64,000 nucleotides of DNA. Source: Symsagittifera roscoffensis. Lineage: Eukaryota; Xenacoelomorpha; Acoela; Convolutidae. Each line of letters opens with the position of its first letter. The first letter of the stretch is position 1. The stretch lies in contig NC_087062.1 of assembly GCF_963678635.1 (NCBI RefSeq), forward strand, positions 73,933,345 through 73,997,344, written 5' to 3'. Both the position numbers and the translations under genes were made by a program. The notes beneath the pieces were generated by a model. It was not told the origin of the DNA. It ran no database searches and saw only the letters and a program-made list of their open reading frames with translations. This document shows positions 29,834-40,971 of this stretch, one piece after another.

Positions 29834-32800
29834 ACATGTTGGCGAACTTGAACGGAAAGCGGGAGTGACCTGGAACCGAGGGACCTTCATGGAAACGACA
29901 TGGGACGTGATACGCAGATACGGGACGCAGTCCGTAGGGAAGGTGGGGTTCAACCAACCCATCATGCTCGAGGTTCTAGGGAAGCTAATGAGCTTCACAG
30001 AGTCTGACGTTCTGACCGAGTCAGTTTCAGGGGACAGTGCTGATGATCATCAGATCATGAGAAAACTACCCATCAGGCGAGCCAAGAAAGGGCTGAAGAG
30101 ATTGAAGGGGAGAACAGGAAGCAAGATAGTGAATCAGAAAGTAGTGAAGTCGAAGGCGAATGCAGTAGTGGCCTCTTTGGCAAAAGGAGCTCGTCCAAGT
30201 GAGAGTGGACAGGGAGATGGTGCGGCGTCGGCTGGGGGAGAGAAAGAAAACCTGATACCCCCTATGCTATTGGCAGGTTTGACCTCAACAGCCACGAGGT
30301 CGAAGAAAAATGCACGGACCTTGGCGGATACAAAGCTTGAATTGGAGGTCAACAGTCAGTGTGGATCTGAAGGGCTCGGTGACTACAAATCCTCGGGGAC
30401 AAACGTGGCCCGGATGAAACTGGAGGGACAACTCGGCGTGGTCGAGTACAGTCGGATCACAGTACCCGACTCAGTCCACATGGGGGAGGGATCCCGCCGG
30501 GGGTTATGTGGAGATGCTCAAGTCGAGAAACTCAGCAAGAGTGCATTTGATTGCCTGGAGCGAAAAGCACGCCATGCAGGAGTACTTGAAGGAACTGACG
30601 GAGGACTCTAATCTGAATCGGAAGGAATATGGTACCGTGATGTCCTCGGAGGCAAATGAAATCGGGCTGGAAAATTTGTTAGAAATCTCTTGAAGGGCGG
30701 CCCTCTAGAGATACTTCGATGAGACCATGCATGCACCCGCGACGGTGACAGCGTACCTGGCCTACTCATGTCGAGAATTGAATTGCAAGTGCGACTGGCC
30801 TGGTGCCTAATGGGAGTCTAGAGATCGGAGTATGAGGCCAATAATGACTCGAAATCGAAGAAACAGGAGCTGGAACTGATAGAAGCCCTGCGAGTGTTGA
30901 TTAGTAGAGACGATTCCGCGATAGTCTGAGCTAAGCGCAAAGATGCCCTTTGCTTTGTGAGGTTCGTGGTGGGTCGCATCCCCACCCCTGTATTCGAAGA
31001 GAGTGTAAAAACCATTCGGCAAGGGGGAGTTGATTGTGAACGAAAATTCCTGCGATAGCTATCTCCTGGAGCTATATCAGGACATGCCGCTGCGCAAACC
31101 GAGTAAAGAAACTAATGACATAGAAAGCTATCGCAGGCTGGAGGAAGTGAGAAGATACTCCAACAAGGAGTCGAAAGTTGTCAATTGAGGCAGTCAGGGA
31201 ACAGAAGGATTAAGCAACCCTGGGGAAGCTGAAATCACTCCAATATGTGTCAGGCATACCAGGGATGGCGTACAATCCCTTTGTGGACGAGAAAGCCAGG
31301 GAGGCATATTTTGACTTCGAGCAGGTCATAATACTTGATTTCTGGGTCCAGTGAGTCGAGGAAACCGGCATGCTGATGGTGGAACAACCCAAGCTGGGAA
31401 TTATTTTGGAGGAAGAGTGGTCGAACCCTCGGTGCCCGTGCTGAGGGGGCAATTCAGCTTTGAATATGGTTCATGGAACGGTCCTTTAAAGACCAGCTTA
31501 GTAACCATGTGGGAGCTCATGAAGCCATCATGGTTTCCACACCCAAACGCCGGTTTAATCTGGGATATGACGGCAGAGGTCGCATTGGATTGGAATGATG
31601 ACGCAAGTCTACAGGATTTAGACATGATACACCATCTGCTGGCCCTGAAAGTTACAAAGCAAAACGGCAGACCATCCACGGAAGCCTCCGAGGGAAGTTC
31701 TTCGAGTGATTGGCTGAGACAGGGCACCTGTGTAGCTTCCAGCTGTGGAATGGAAGGACACGTGTGTGGTACGGGCCATTGTCTGAACACGCTGAGTGAG
31801 CAACATCGCCAACTAGTTCATTGTATGGGAGGTTAAGCATGTCGGACAAAAGTGAAATGGAATTGATTGCGGACTGCCACGGAGTAACAGAAGTTAATTT
31901 GATCGCTGCTTTAGGATTTTACAGCATGACGAGCTCGATCGAATAGTTAGAACGCCCTTAAGTGTGGAACTGTTCCCTGGAGCATTGCAGACGGAGCAGA
32001 AAATTGGAGGGTGGCGAGAGGCTCTAGAAAACGAGATGAATTTGAAAGACAGTGAGGCATATCATAGACCTACTGGTTCGAAATATCTGGTGGTTCGAGC
32101 TCCGCACCATATTGCAATAGTAAATACCCTACGCACATGGTGGTGATGGGTGCGCGGACGCAGCAGGTGTTGGTCGACCAACTCTTCTCTGTACTAAAAT
32201 GCGTGAGGTTGGCCAGCATGTCGGAGAGGTCATATGAATTCTGACGAAGATCATTCGGGCCGTCCCGAAGAGATCTGAAGGCGAGTTGCAGGACGTAGTG
32301 GGTGAGAGTTTCATGAGATTGAGTGAGGGTAATGTGAGTGAATTCCAGAAGAAGAAGTCGAGCGGAGTGTTACCCAGCGAATTCCCCACCATTGATGAAA
32401 AAGACGACGTGCATCGGATTATGACAGAAGTGGAACCGTTACTAGGAGCTTCAGGGTACCGCACCCGAAGGAACATCTTAATGACCCATGGGGAGTATCC
32501 TTGTCACTGCCTGGCGCAGACGTTATCGTACCCCAAGCGCGGGAATCTGGTGTTAGTATGGGACGTGGAGGAGTTGTACTCCACGGGGTTGCCAGGCCAA
32601 AACCAGCCAGTGTCGATTGTGGTGGTTAGTGCCATGCTAGCGGTGAGATGGTTAGAAGCCAACACGGGCACGAGTGAGCAGGAGACTGCTGTGCCGACAC
32701 CCCAGCAACTGAGTAACGTGAAGTTGAACAACAACTTAGATCTTTTCAGAACCACTTGCAAGGTCCTGAGGATACCCAAAGCCATTGAAAGAATATGGGC

Positions 32801-33229
32801 GAGGCAGAGGTTGATGCCTTGGTTCTGTGCGGTTATGACGTCATGTATGTATGAGCGCGCGAAGCGTCATATGTCCAGGAACACGGAAGCTTATCAATGC
32901 TTCCAGCTAAATATAGCACTGGGAGCCTAAAGAGAGCCTTCCTAACGCACAGGAACGCTGTTACCACTGCGTTGAAGCAAGTAGCTGGAGCGCCTTGTGT
33001 TACTGAAGCCGAAAAGAGAGAGGCCTTGCAAGCTGACCTAGAAAGGAAAGTGAGCCTGTGTCTGCATAACAGCTTTTGCAGGAACCGGGAGCAAAAAGTG
33101 AACGTGGACTTACTGCCTTGTTGCAAACCGAGGCTACTAGAACAGGAAAGTTGGGGCACGGCCCGCAACTCCGTTGACAAGCTGAAGAAAGTCCTGGAGG
33201 GTACTAAGGAAGAAGAACAAGAACAATAG
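29834..33229 (+). pseudogene. Accessory module, large unknown polyprotein (copy 2)
   Basis: Same broken frames as copy 1: 29,865-30,611, 30,508-30,693, 31,351-31,836, 31,964-32,146, 32,286-32,930 and 32,897-33,229. Differences include SEDSA to SGDSA near 30,030 and DGASLHD to DDASLQD near 31,600. Shared stops show that it was already dead when duplicated. Confidence 0.6.
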
Positions 33230-33339
33230 GCAATGGAGTGAAGATGAAGCGGTGACAAGAGAGTGAAATGAAGAGAGAGGGCGAGAAACCTAATTGTCTT
33301 TGTGCGCTAAAACTTGTACCAATCAACTAAGATTGATCA

Positions 33340-34154
33340 TGTAACAGTCGCCTACTTAAGTCACATTTGAGGTTAAAGAAAAATAGGCACTACAACCATT
33401 GGCTCAGGAGTCAGGGACACTATCTCTTGAGTTTTTCTACCTGAAGCAGTTGGAGACAATTCGGTTCCCTTGCGACATCAGACTAAAACCCGTGTTACAG
33501 CTTAAAGGCTACTACCAAAATACCCCCCACTCTAGAAAATAAGATCGCCCCCATACTCGGGTCTCAAAATACCTGAAATACGCAAACGCCGTTAAAAATA
33601 GGGTCGGAACCTTATGTATAGTTACTTTTTATTAGACAGTGGACCTTTGATCCATTTGGATTAACCTAAAAACTCTCCCTAAGTCAACATAACAATATAA
33701 AACACACTCAAGAAAAATTAATTAGGTACTCACATACCTTCCCAGTTAAACTCAAGAAATACATTCCCAGTTAAACTCAAGAAATATCCTCCTCTAGTAC
33801 TGCTAGTGAAGAACAGTTCGAAATCTCTCCTGTTTTGTTCGAGTAAGTGCAGTTTGATTGTCAATTCAATTTGCAAATCAATCTGAAAATACCATTTAAT
33901 ATTAGACAAAGATGTTTTTGCTTATGCCTAGCCTAAACCTCCCCCATTAATACCTTTAAGACATTATCTGAACAACTCCATTAAAATGATTCAAATTAGA
34001 TGTTAAAAACATGCAGATTCATTTTATGTTTTAGCACCATTAGTTCTTCAGATTTTAATTGTCATGCCAATTACGTTAAAATTCATCTGCCTGACTCGTG
34101 CCCCTTTTTACCTAGCCTCCCAACTGAACTTTTACCTACCCTGTGCCTACCAAC
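33340..34154 (-). repeat. 3' LTR of element M
   Basis: Begins TGTAACAGTCGCC at 33,340. It matches 45,131-45,947 along its length with small insertions and substitutions, so the two LTRs have diverged for some time. The next base to the left belongs to the plus-strand accessory module, so M ends directly against it. Confidence 0.75.
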
Positions 34155-34703
34155 TCAAAACTTCCATGTCCACTCAAAGCTCAAATAGTACTTCTTGTGT
34201 AGGTGCACCATTATCTCCGTTTCTGCAAAGACCACATGAAGGATGGCGTAGAGTTCCCTAGGGTTCAACCTGCCCCTGTTTGGATCGCAAACCGGCATTG
34301 AGACCTCTCGTATCCTTCTTTCGACCATGAAGTCCCTCAACCTCGTTAGAGCCAACATTACGTGCTCGGGGTCTATCGTGTTCCTCTCGTTGACCCTCGT
34401 CACTAAAAAACACAGATATTTACCAGGAACTTGTGAAACTGAAGGAAGAAGCGCAGTCATTCCTCCTAACCCTGGCCGCTGCCTGAATAGAAACTCCACG
34501 TTCTGATATTCTCTTTTGAAGTCTGCTTCCATTCTCGTGTTGAAGCTCATATCCGCTGTTATACAGATCGCACTAGTCCTATCTGACAAAATGAAGTCGC
34601 TGTCTGTGATCAGGATGTTCTTTGAATATTCATTCGGTATCTCGAATTTTGTCTTGAAATTTCTTCCTATGTTAGGCTCAGCTTCCTCCTGATCTAGTTC
34701 CAA
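34155..34703 (-). CDS. Macro-domain-like C terminus of M Pol (copy 2)
   Basis: Same uninterrupted frame as 25,605-26,153, here still attached to the full M element. It follows integrase and the acidic linker by one frame change near 34,720-34,740 (LMIKKLKEQERLTG to TNGLELDQEEAEP). In the third relative (46,500-46,600) that join is continuous, which supports a single Pol-linker-macro polyprotein. See the copy 1 entry for the fold argument and the missing catalytic positions. Confidence 0.62.
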   Translation of the reverse strand: MELDQEEAEPNIGRNFKTKFEIPNEYSKNILITDSDFILSDRTSAICITADMSFNTRMEADFKREYQNVEFLFRQRPGLGGMTALLPSVSQVPGKYLCFLVTRVNERNTIDPEHVMLALTRLRDFMVERRIREVSMPVCDPNRGRLNPRELYAILHVVFAETEIMVHLHKKYYLSFEWTWKF

Positions 34704-35528
34704 CCCGTTAGTCTTTCTTGTTCCTTGAGCTTCTTTATCATCAATTTTTTGGTGTGGGTAGGTCCTAACCCCACTCCCCGGACCAAATTATTTATCGACG
34801 TCCCCGTCGATGGTGCTGGGCTCAAGTTATCCGTGGTATTTCTAGTGGCCGGTCAGTGGCTGTCCAGCCAAATAGTGGATTTCCTGTCCTCACATGTTTC
34901 ATTGCTGATACGTCGACTTGTTGGATGTTTTGCGCCTCGCTTTCATCAGTCTCAAGATTAAGCATCCACTCCAGTACCCTCAGGTTTGTGTTTTCCCTTC
35001 TTTCTATCTCGCTCTGTTCCAGGTCTACTTCTCGTTCCGGTACGGAGTAGTCTTCTTGTAAGGAATGCTCAGTGTCGTTGATGATCTGCCACTCTTCATC
35101 GGCTACCAGCTCGCCCACGTTCACCAACTCCTCGCTTATCTCATCTGGTTGTATCTTGTCAATCAAGAAGTCGTCACCATACCTGTTGTGCCTCATGCCT
35201 GTCGGTTTTATTCGCCTATCCTCGTCCCTGTGGTCATCGGCTGGTCTGGTTCGGTGCACTTCGGTACCTTGTTCAGCTCTGGATCATTCCAATCTTCCTC
35301 CGCGAAAGATCCTTCGTCCGAATCCATCTCTATATTCTCCTTATCATCCATGCTCACGTCCTCGTTGCCGTCATTCTTCCCTCTGGTGCCTTTCTCGTTC
35401 ACCTTACATGCCGGCTCTAGCAGTAGATACTCGATCCTTCCATGTTCTGTGGTACACACCAGTCTTCCGGAGATGGGACGTGAGGTTTCAGATTTTCGTA
35501 ATGCGCCGTACGCCCTGTACTCAAGCAA
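34704..35528 (-). pseudogene. Acidic linker between integrase and macro-like domain of M
   Basis: Frames 35,528-35,208 (EGSFAEEDWNDPELNKVP) and 35,259-34,822 (RYGDDFLIDKIQPDEISEEL, NTNLRVLEWMLNL, LFGWTATDRPLEIPRIT). Acidic and probably flexible. It matches P 17,501-18,296, with both flanking enzymes in the same positions, so it is a conserved part of Pol. Right breakpoint of the duplication (35,033) is in the middle. Confidence 0.65.
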
Positions 35529-35701
35529 TGGAACCGGCTATGCTGGTGTACCTCTGTTATCATAAAGGATCCTCTCCATTTCTTCAAGAACTTCTTAGTC
35601 CCTTTTGGGGGTATGACATTCTGGAACACCCAGACGAATTGTCCCACAGCATACGGTTTCGCCTGAAGTACTTTTTCATCGTTTTTCTTCCGCTGTCTCA
35701 T
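35417..35701 (-). pseudogene. Integrase C-terminal (GPY/F-like) module of M
   Basis: AKPYAVGQFVWVFQNVIPPK then GTKKFLKKWRGSFMITEVHQ is the SH3-like GPY/F module. WRGSF stands where the family has W-x-GPY/F. It is preceded by the core domain without a gap and followed by the acidic linker. No chromodomain. Confidence 0.75.
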
Positions 35702-36784
35702 TTATGCCTGCGCGGTGTTCCTACTACAGAGCTCGTTAAATTCTTGTGGTCTCCTGACCGCTTCCTTCACGTACGTCTGCGGCGACGTCTTCTTCCCTTC
35801 GTATTCCGGATAGAAGGATGTCAGGGGCATTGCTCTCTCCCTGCCAGTCAACATCATGAAAGGACTGATCCCTGTTGTTGAGTGCTGCGTGCTGTTATAC
35901 GCCCCTACCACTTGTGCCAGATATTTGTCCCAATCTGTCATGTATCTCAAACAATATACCCTGAGCATGTTCACCAGAGTTTTGTTCTGCCTCTCCACTA
36001 GTCCATTCGTTTGAGGATGGTAGGTTGTTGAATGCACTCAAGCAATATGGGATCTCCTCATCAATTCTTTTGTCAGGTCCCCCACGAAGGCTTTCCCATT
36101 GTCCGACTGGAATGTCTTCGAACAACCATATTGTGATATCCAGTGCGTTATCAAATGATCACAAGTTTCTTCCGCTGTGGCCGTCTGACATGGTACCGCT
36201 TCTGCCAGTTTCGTGAAGTGGTCTATTATTACCAGTATCTGATTGTATCCCGAGTCGGTCATGCAGATCCTCTGATGGTCTATCTGCACGACCTCGTTAT
36301 ATTCCGAGCTTTCCATGGACTTAAGTGGGAATTTCAATTTTCTAGGTTCCTTCACTTGCAAACACGACAAACATGCGTTCATCCACTTTTCGCAAGCCTT
36401 TCTCAACCCTGGCCAATCAAACCTGTGTAGTATTCTGTGTTGTACCTTGTCTATCCCCTGATGTCCCATCTGGTCGTGCAATCTTAACAACACTTCCGTC
36501 TGGTATAGCTGTGGTAATATTATGAGATTATGCTTGTGTAATATCTTCTCCTCATCTTTCCTCCAACAGGTTACCACACCATCAGCTGTGTGACAGAGTG
36601 AGTCCCTTCTCTCCTTGTAGAACTGGCTTAAGATCTTGTAACTATCCTCCTCCAGGTCTCTTTTCTCCTTGTCTCCAGTCCGGATCCATTTGGAGAGGTT
36701 GCTCCTCATCTTGTCATTCTTCTGGGCGCGTATCAGATTCGATAGTCTGTATCTCGCATTGACATGTTCTTTCAATGTCATCAT
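35702..36784 (-). pseudogene. Integrase of element M
   Basis: Frames 36,784-36,038 and 36,037-35,702 adjoin with one frameshift. The zinc module is LHDQMGHQG followed by CEKWMNACLSC (HHCC complete). Catalytic residues: Asp in VVQIDHQR, Asp in FQSDNGKAFVGDL, Glu in NGLVERQNKTL. The spacing fits the D,D-35-E pattern. Ends with ISPFMMLTGRERAMPLTSF. Apart from the frameshift the domain looks complete. It joins element DNA to host DNA in the nucleus. Confidence 0.85.
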
Positions 36785-36792
36785 TTGACCAT

Positions 36793-37641
36793 TCAGTTCT
36801 CGGGACTGTGGATGTCGCCTTTTAACTTAACGCAAACTATCCTTCTCAAGACCTCCCTATCATCATCCGGTTTCAGGTTCGTCCTGACAATTGAATTGCA
36901 CGATAGCTTCCTGAATGGCTTCCTTGACACCGCTATCTTCTCAAGCTCTTCTCCTCCGTACGCATCTTGTTGTTCTAGGTTGTCTCCTTCTGATTTCGAC
37001 TTCTCACTGGACTCTTGATCTGGTCCTAGGTGTTCGGCTTCCTTCCTGAAAGTCACTTTCTTCTTTCGAAGGGTAGTCAGTCTAAGTATGTCCTCTGGGA
37101 TCATCTCGACCACCAATGCCCGCACAACTTCTTTGTCATCAGGTTGCCTTATTGTTGAGTCCTCGCCTTGATCCGCTTCCCCTCTTTTCAATATGGTGAC
37201 TTCCGGTTTGTCTTTATCATTGTTCCGGGCTACCGGTTTATCGTCGGCTAGTTTCTCGAGTAGTCTTGTGAGATCTTCTTCTATCGTCACCCTTCTTGTC
37301 TCCACTTCATCGAGGTCATAGCTTTTGGCTTTTAATGTTTCCCTCACTATCTTTGACTTGAGCAACGTTTCCATTGGCATCCCTATTTTCCTCTTGAGAA
37401 TTTCTTTCGTCTCATGTTCTGCTGGTAGCTCGGGATGGTCCTCTATTGGTTTTCCTGACTTGTCGAGCCACCTCGTGAGTGGGCGACTGTCATACGCCTC
37501 CTTGTCCATAAATGAGAAGCCATCTTTGATTTCCGGCCTGTCGGCCTCCCTTTGCTCCTGTCTCTCGTAAAACTCCGTCTTTTTGCTCAAGTTGTTGGCA
37601 TTTTGATGTTTTTCCCCTGTTCTGTGCTCAATAATCTTGTT
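36793..37641 (-). pseudogene. Charged spacer between RNase H and integrase of M
   Basis: A 265-codon open frame (37,590-36,793) begins SKKTEFYERQEQREADRPEI right after RNase H and runs through LKSKIVRETLKAKSYDLDEV, an Asp/Glu/Lys-rich middle and EELEKIAVSRKPFRKLS. Its counterpart in P is 15,060-16,250. Likely helical or disordered; no known domain. The conserved end motif (EL-IAVS-KP) in both lineages argues it is a real part of Pol. Confidence 0.6.
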
Positions 37642-38097
37642 CTAACCATCCAGGCGCACTATCCATCTCCCGATGTAGCTCTGGTCCATTGAGTGGGTTT
37701 TTAACCAACTGAGTGCTCTGTTGTCGACTCGCAGCTTGAATGGCTCGCTACCCAGGTATGCCCTATAATTTTCTACAAAGGTGACTACCGCGAACATTTC
37801 CGCTTTGGGTGCTCCGTGTTTCATTCCTGTATCACTCAAGACTTTTGTAGAAAGTATTGAGTGTATAACGTAAGCTATCGGTCTCATGACTGTCTTTCTG
37901 TTCCATTCCTGTTCTTGGTGGAGTATTCCAGAAATCGCTACCACCGATGCATCTGTGTCCAGCACGAATATTCCCTTTTCTGTGGGCATCCCCAGCACTG
38001 GTGCTTCGCCTAGCTCCGTTTTTAATCTTTGAAATGATTCCTCTGCTGCGTTATTCCACGTGAACTTCTTACCCTTGTGCCTCATGAGTTGTTGCAT
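37642..38097 (-). CDS. RNase H domain of element M
   Basis: 151 codons. FVLDTDASVVAISGILHQEQ carries the first acidic residue and LRVDNRALSWL a later one. MFAVVTFVENYRAYLGSEPF lies between. SYIGRWIVRLDG ends the fold. Small insertion VIHSILST interrupts AY..KVLSDT compared with P. It follows RT after one stop at about 38,106. Confidence 0.8.
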   Translation of the reverse strand: MQQLMRHKGKKFTWNNAAEESFQRLKTELGEAPVLGMPTEKGIFVLDTDASVVAISGILHQEQEWNRKTVMRPIAYVIHSILSTKVLSDTGMKHGAPKAEMFAVVTFVENYRAYLGSEPFKLRVDNRALSWLKTHSMDQSYIGRWIVRLDG

Positions 38098-38106
38098 TGG
38101 GCATAC

Positions 38107-39044
38107 TTAGTCTGCATAGCCCTTGATGAACTCCCTGTTTTTTACGAAACCTAAGAAGCTCATCAACTGGTCTGTTTTTGGCAATTTCCAAGTCAGTGCT
38201 GCCTCTACCACATCTGGGTCTGGTCTAATACCATGTTTGTCCTCCATTCTTCCCAAGTATTTGATCGAGTCCTTGAGAATCTCACACTTTGATGGCTTGC
38301 ATTTCAGTCCTGCTCTCTTCATACAAGCAAACACCTCGTCCAGTCGTTCAATGTGGTCCTCCAGTGTAAGTGTTGCAATCACCTTGTCATCTACGTAGCA
38401 CATTACTAAATTGCCATATTTTTTCGTTACGTTTGTCAATGCTTGTGCCATAAGTTGTTGGAGGGTAGCTGTCGCATTGCAGAGGCCAAAGGCATCCTCT
38501 TCCATTGAAACAATCCCAGTTTGCAAGCAAAACCCGACTTTTCCCTGTCTTGCTCCGTCAGTTGTACCTACCAAAAGGCCCACCCTAGATCAAGAGTTGT
38601 GAAAAGTTTTTCGTCACCTAATTTTGAGAGACTTTCATCTATCCTAGGTATGGGATGGGCACCCTTCACCGTGGCTTCCTTCAGTTATCGAAAATCACAA
38701 CAAAACCTAAGTTGGTCGCCTTTCTTTTTAGCCATCACTACTCCACACGCCCACGGTGATTTGGATGGTTCTATCATGTCATACTCTAATAGGGTCTCTA
38801 TCTCTTTTCTACAAGCATCCGATTTGTATGGGAGCATACGCCTCGCCCCCTCCCTATGCGGCACCGCCGATTCCTCTAGCTCTTTTTCATGTTCAACAAA
38901 GTTGCAGCATCCAATGTCTGCCTTATGTCTCGAAAAAACATCCTGATTCCTATCTAGAACGTCCTTGATGGCTTCGAGATGTTCCTCTGTTACCTTCCCC
39001 CTTAAATGCTTAATCTCTGGTAATACTGGTTTTTCCATTTCCAA
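38107..39044 (-). pseudogene. Reverse transcriptase of element M
   Basis: Frame 39,044-38,685 has the fingers (DMIEPSKSPWACGVVMAKKK, LRFCCDFR). The next 100 bases are frame-shifted or deleted. Frame 38,583-38,107 gives the palm, with PFGLCNATATLQQLM readable in a neighbouring frame near 38,480, the catalytic box CYVDDKVIA near 38,395, and the thumb start IKYLGRMEDKHGIRPD. The YVDD box is intact. Some palm residues lie in the damaged middle. It makes the DNA copy of element RNA inside the particle. Confidence 0.82.
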
Positions 39045-39402
39045 TTCCTCTAGCGTGGGTATTTCTGGAAAATTCGATCAGCTCGACAATCCCTCGTCTA
39101 TCTCTGACTTAAGTGACTTCACAAGACCTGATGAACATTTTATTTTCTTCAATCGTCTCAAGATACAATTTTTATCCCTGTGATTCGGGCAATCAAGAAC
39201 TTCATTTTTTCCTACACTTTTGCAGTCACTTCAAATCTAGTTTTCACGGGCAGTGCGTATCCTAGCTTCCTCCTCCTCTGGATTGTGATTGGTATAGCAA
39301 GCGTGTTAAACAAGACACTGACGCAGAGGCCACTCTTGGTTATCGAGAAGAATCTTCCTAAAATAGCAGCACTTCGACTGTTTGGATTGGGTAATATACT
39401 TG

Positions 39403-40060
39403 TTAGTTGTCGCTTAGTTCATTATAGTTTTTCATCCGTAAACTTACTATTGCCGCTTCATTCGCTTTCAGCCTTACCCACCTACTCAAGAAATTTGGAG
39501 CCTTATTTACATTCGCCATTTTCAAATTTACCGGTTTAATTACGTACTTCCTTTCCGGGTTTCGAATCCTGAACATCGCATTGTTAAGATCAATTGTTAC
39601 ATCGAAGTTCCCGATGAAATCTCTGCCTAAAATGAATTGGTCAGACTCATCTAGATTCTCAAACACCAGAAAGCTCATCCACAAAATTCCAGGTTTAGGT
39701 CTATTATTGGTGTCCTACCTATAACCCGAAGCGCCCCCTTGTTTGCTGCTGACAGTCGTATTGTTGAGTCAATCAGGTCATCTTTGTCGAATCCCATTCT
39801 TCTCCAAATTTCAATTGGTATTACACTCAAGACGGCTCCCGTGTCCAACAACTAACGTAGTTGTGTCTTCTTTCCGCTTATGTCCAATAAATTGGCAGAC
39901 ACGATGGCATCCTCTTCCGTTCCCAGATGCATGGCATCCTCTTCCAGCATAGCCATGTGCCCATTGGATCTCACTTTTAGTTCCTCTCTACCAACAGATT
40001 TGCGCGGTTTGTGTTTTGCAGATTTCCTCATCTAGTGTTATCATCGTTTTTGTGTAGATG
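39403..40060 (-). pseudogene. Aspartic protease region of M
   Basis: LLDTGAVLSVIP near 39,840 is a full retropepsin active-site motif. A stop lies a few codons before it. WRRMGFDKDDLIDSTIRLSA aligns with P. FILGRDFIGNFDVTIDLN in frame 39,684-39,403 is the distal motif. The frame then continues as the protease-RT linker. It cleaves Gag-Pol. Confidence 0.75.
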
Positions 40061-40581
40061 TTTATACCATCTATATTCAACTTGACCTCATGTGGTCCAT
40101 AGGCTTCCGTGTATCGGTTGTCTATGCGAACTGATTTACTACGAGTAATGCCCTTAAAGCTTTAGAAGAAGTTTGCGGGTTTATTGCCTCAAGTAATCCG
40201 CATACACATCTATATGCATTTTTGTCTGATCACTCGGTTCACTCAGGTTTCTTGTTACCTCGTGGCCGCCCACTATGATTATTGACATGATTCTTGCCCC
40301 AACTTTCGTGACGCCAAATGGTTTTCCAGTCACCATTTTCAAAGTGTCGCGATTGCCCCTGCTCTCTGAGTTCTCTCCGGTCTCTGGTTCTGGTCTTGTC
40401 ATACAGAGCGTTTCATTTAATCTATGTTATTCTATTTCCTGTTTCAGCTGTTGTTCGATTTCTTTGGTCGCCAAGTCTTGCTTCACTTTGTTGATCACCT
40501 CTGCAGCTGCTCTCTCGTAGTTTATCTCTAGAGAATTTCTCTTCTCGGCCCCAGTGGCATCTTTGTTTTATGTCACGGTCT
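40061..40581 (-). pseudogene. Gag-protease junction of M
   Basis: Frame 40,402-40,181 includes FGVTKVGARIMSIIIVGGHE and SEPSDQTKMHIDVYADYLRQ, matching P 12,586-12,690 (MSIISVAGHQ, VYLDIYANYMRE). Charged helical stretch upstream (40,420-40,560). No enzyme motif. Confidence 0.55.
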
Positions 40582-40971
40582 TTACTGTCTTATCGACAAT
40601 TCACCATTCGCTGCTTCTTTGTTGTTCAAACCGTTTTCAGCTTGTCTGTTCCTAGTATTTTGCACTGCGGCCAGTGCTAGTTTGTGTTTCGGCTGATTCT
40701 GATTTTTCGCCGCCTCCCAAAACAAAGGACAGTCTATTCTGAAATGGCCTTCTTGATTGCAGAAAAAACACCTCGCGCCTATCTTGATGATCAAGCCACT
40801 GTAGAACTCATGTTCCTCCGTTTGATGCATGTTTTCTTCCTCCGGTGCGTATCCCAAGCTCTTCATGCCCTGCTTGTATGTCGTGCAAGCCGCTACATGA
40901 TGATCCGCTGATCCACAATTTGCGCATGACCTTCGTTTGTCCATGTCGTCTCTAGGCTTGTATCTTGACAA
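40582..40971 (-). CDS. Nucleocapsid of M gag with two zinc knuckles
   Basis: 129 codons in one frame. First knuckle CANCGSADHHVAAC and second CFFCNQEGHFRIDC, both CX2CX4HX4C. RYKPRDDMDKRRS before the first is basic. It matches P 11,920-12,140 and A 610-500. Nucleocapsids bind and chaperone element RNA. Frame shifts separate it from the capsid. Confidence 0.82.
   Translation of the reverse strand: MSRYKPRDDMDKRRSCANCGSADHHVAACTTYKQGMKSLGYAPEEENMHQTEEHEFYSGLIIKIGARCFFCNQEGHFRIDCPLFWEAAKNQNQPKHKLALAAVQNTRNRQAENGLNNKEAANGELSIRQ

Larger units (their letters stand above)
26484..35033. repeat. 8,550-bp direct tandem duplication, copy 2
   Basis: Second unit, offset 8,550 from the first. Beyond 35,033 the sequence continues as the intact M linker and pol, so copy 2 carries the original right flank and copy 1 the original left flank (P). 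The junction reads CTTCTC/GAGATC at 26,483/26,484. Confidence 0.95.

Noticed and set aside
35072-35881. 269-codon plus-strand frame
   Set aside because: Antisense to the M integrase C terminus and linker, where the motifs are on the minus strand.
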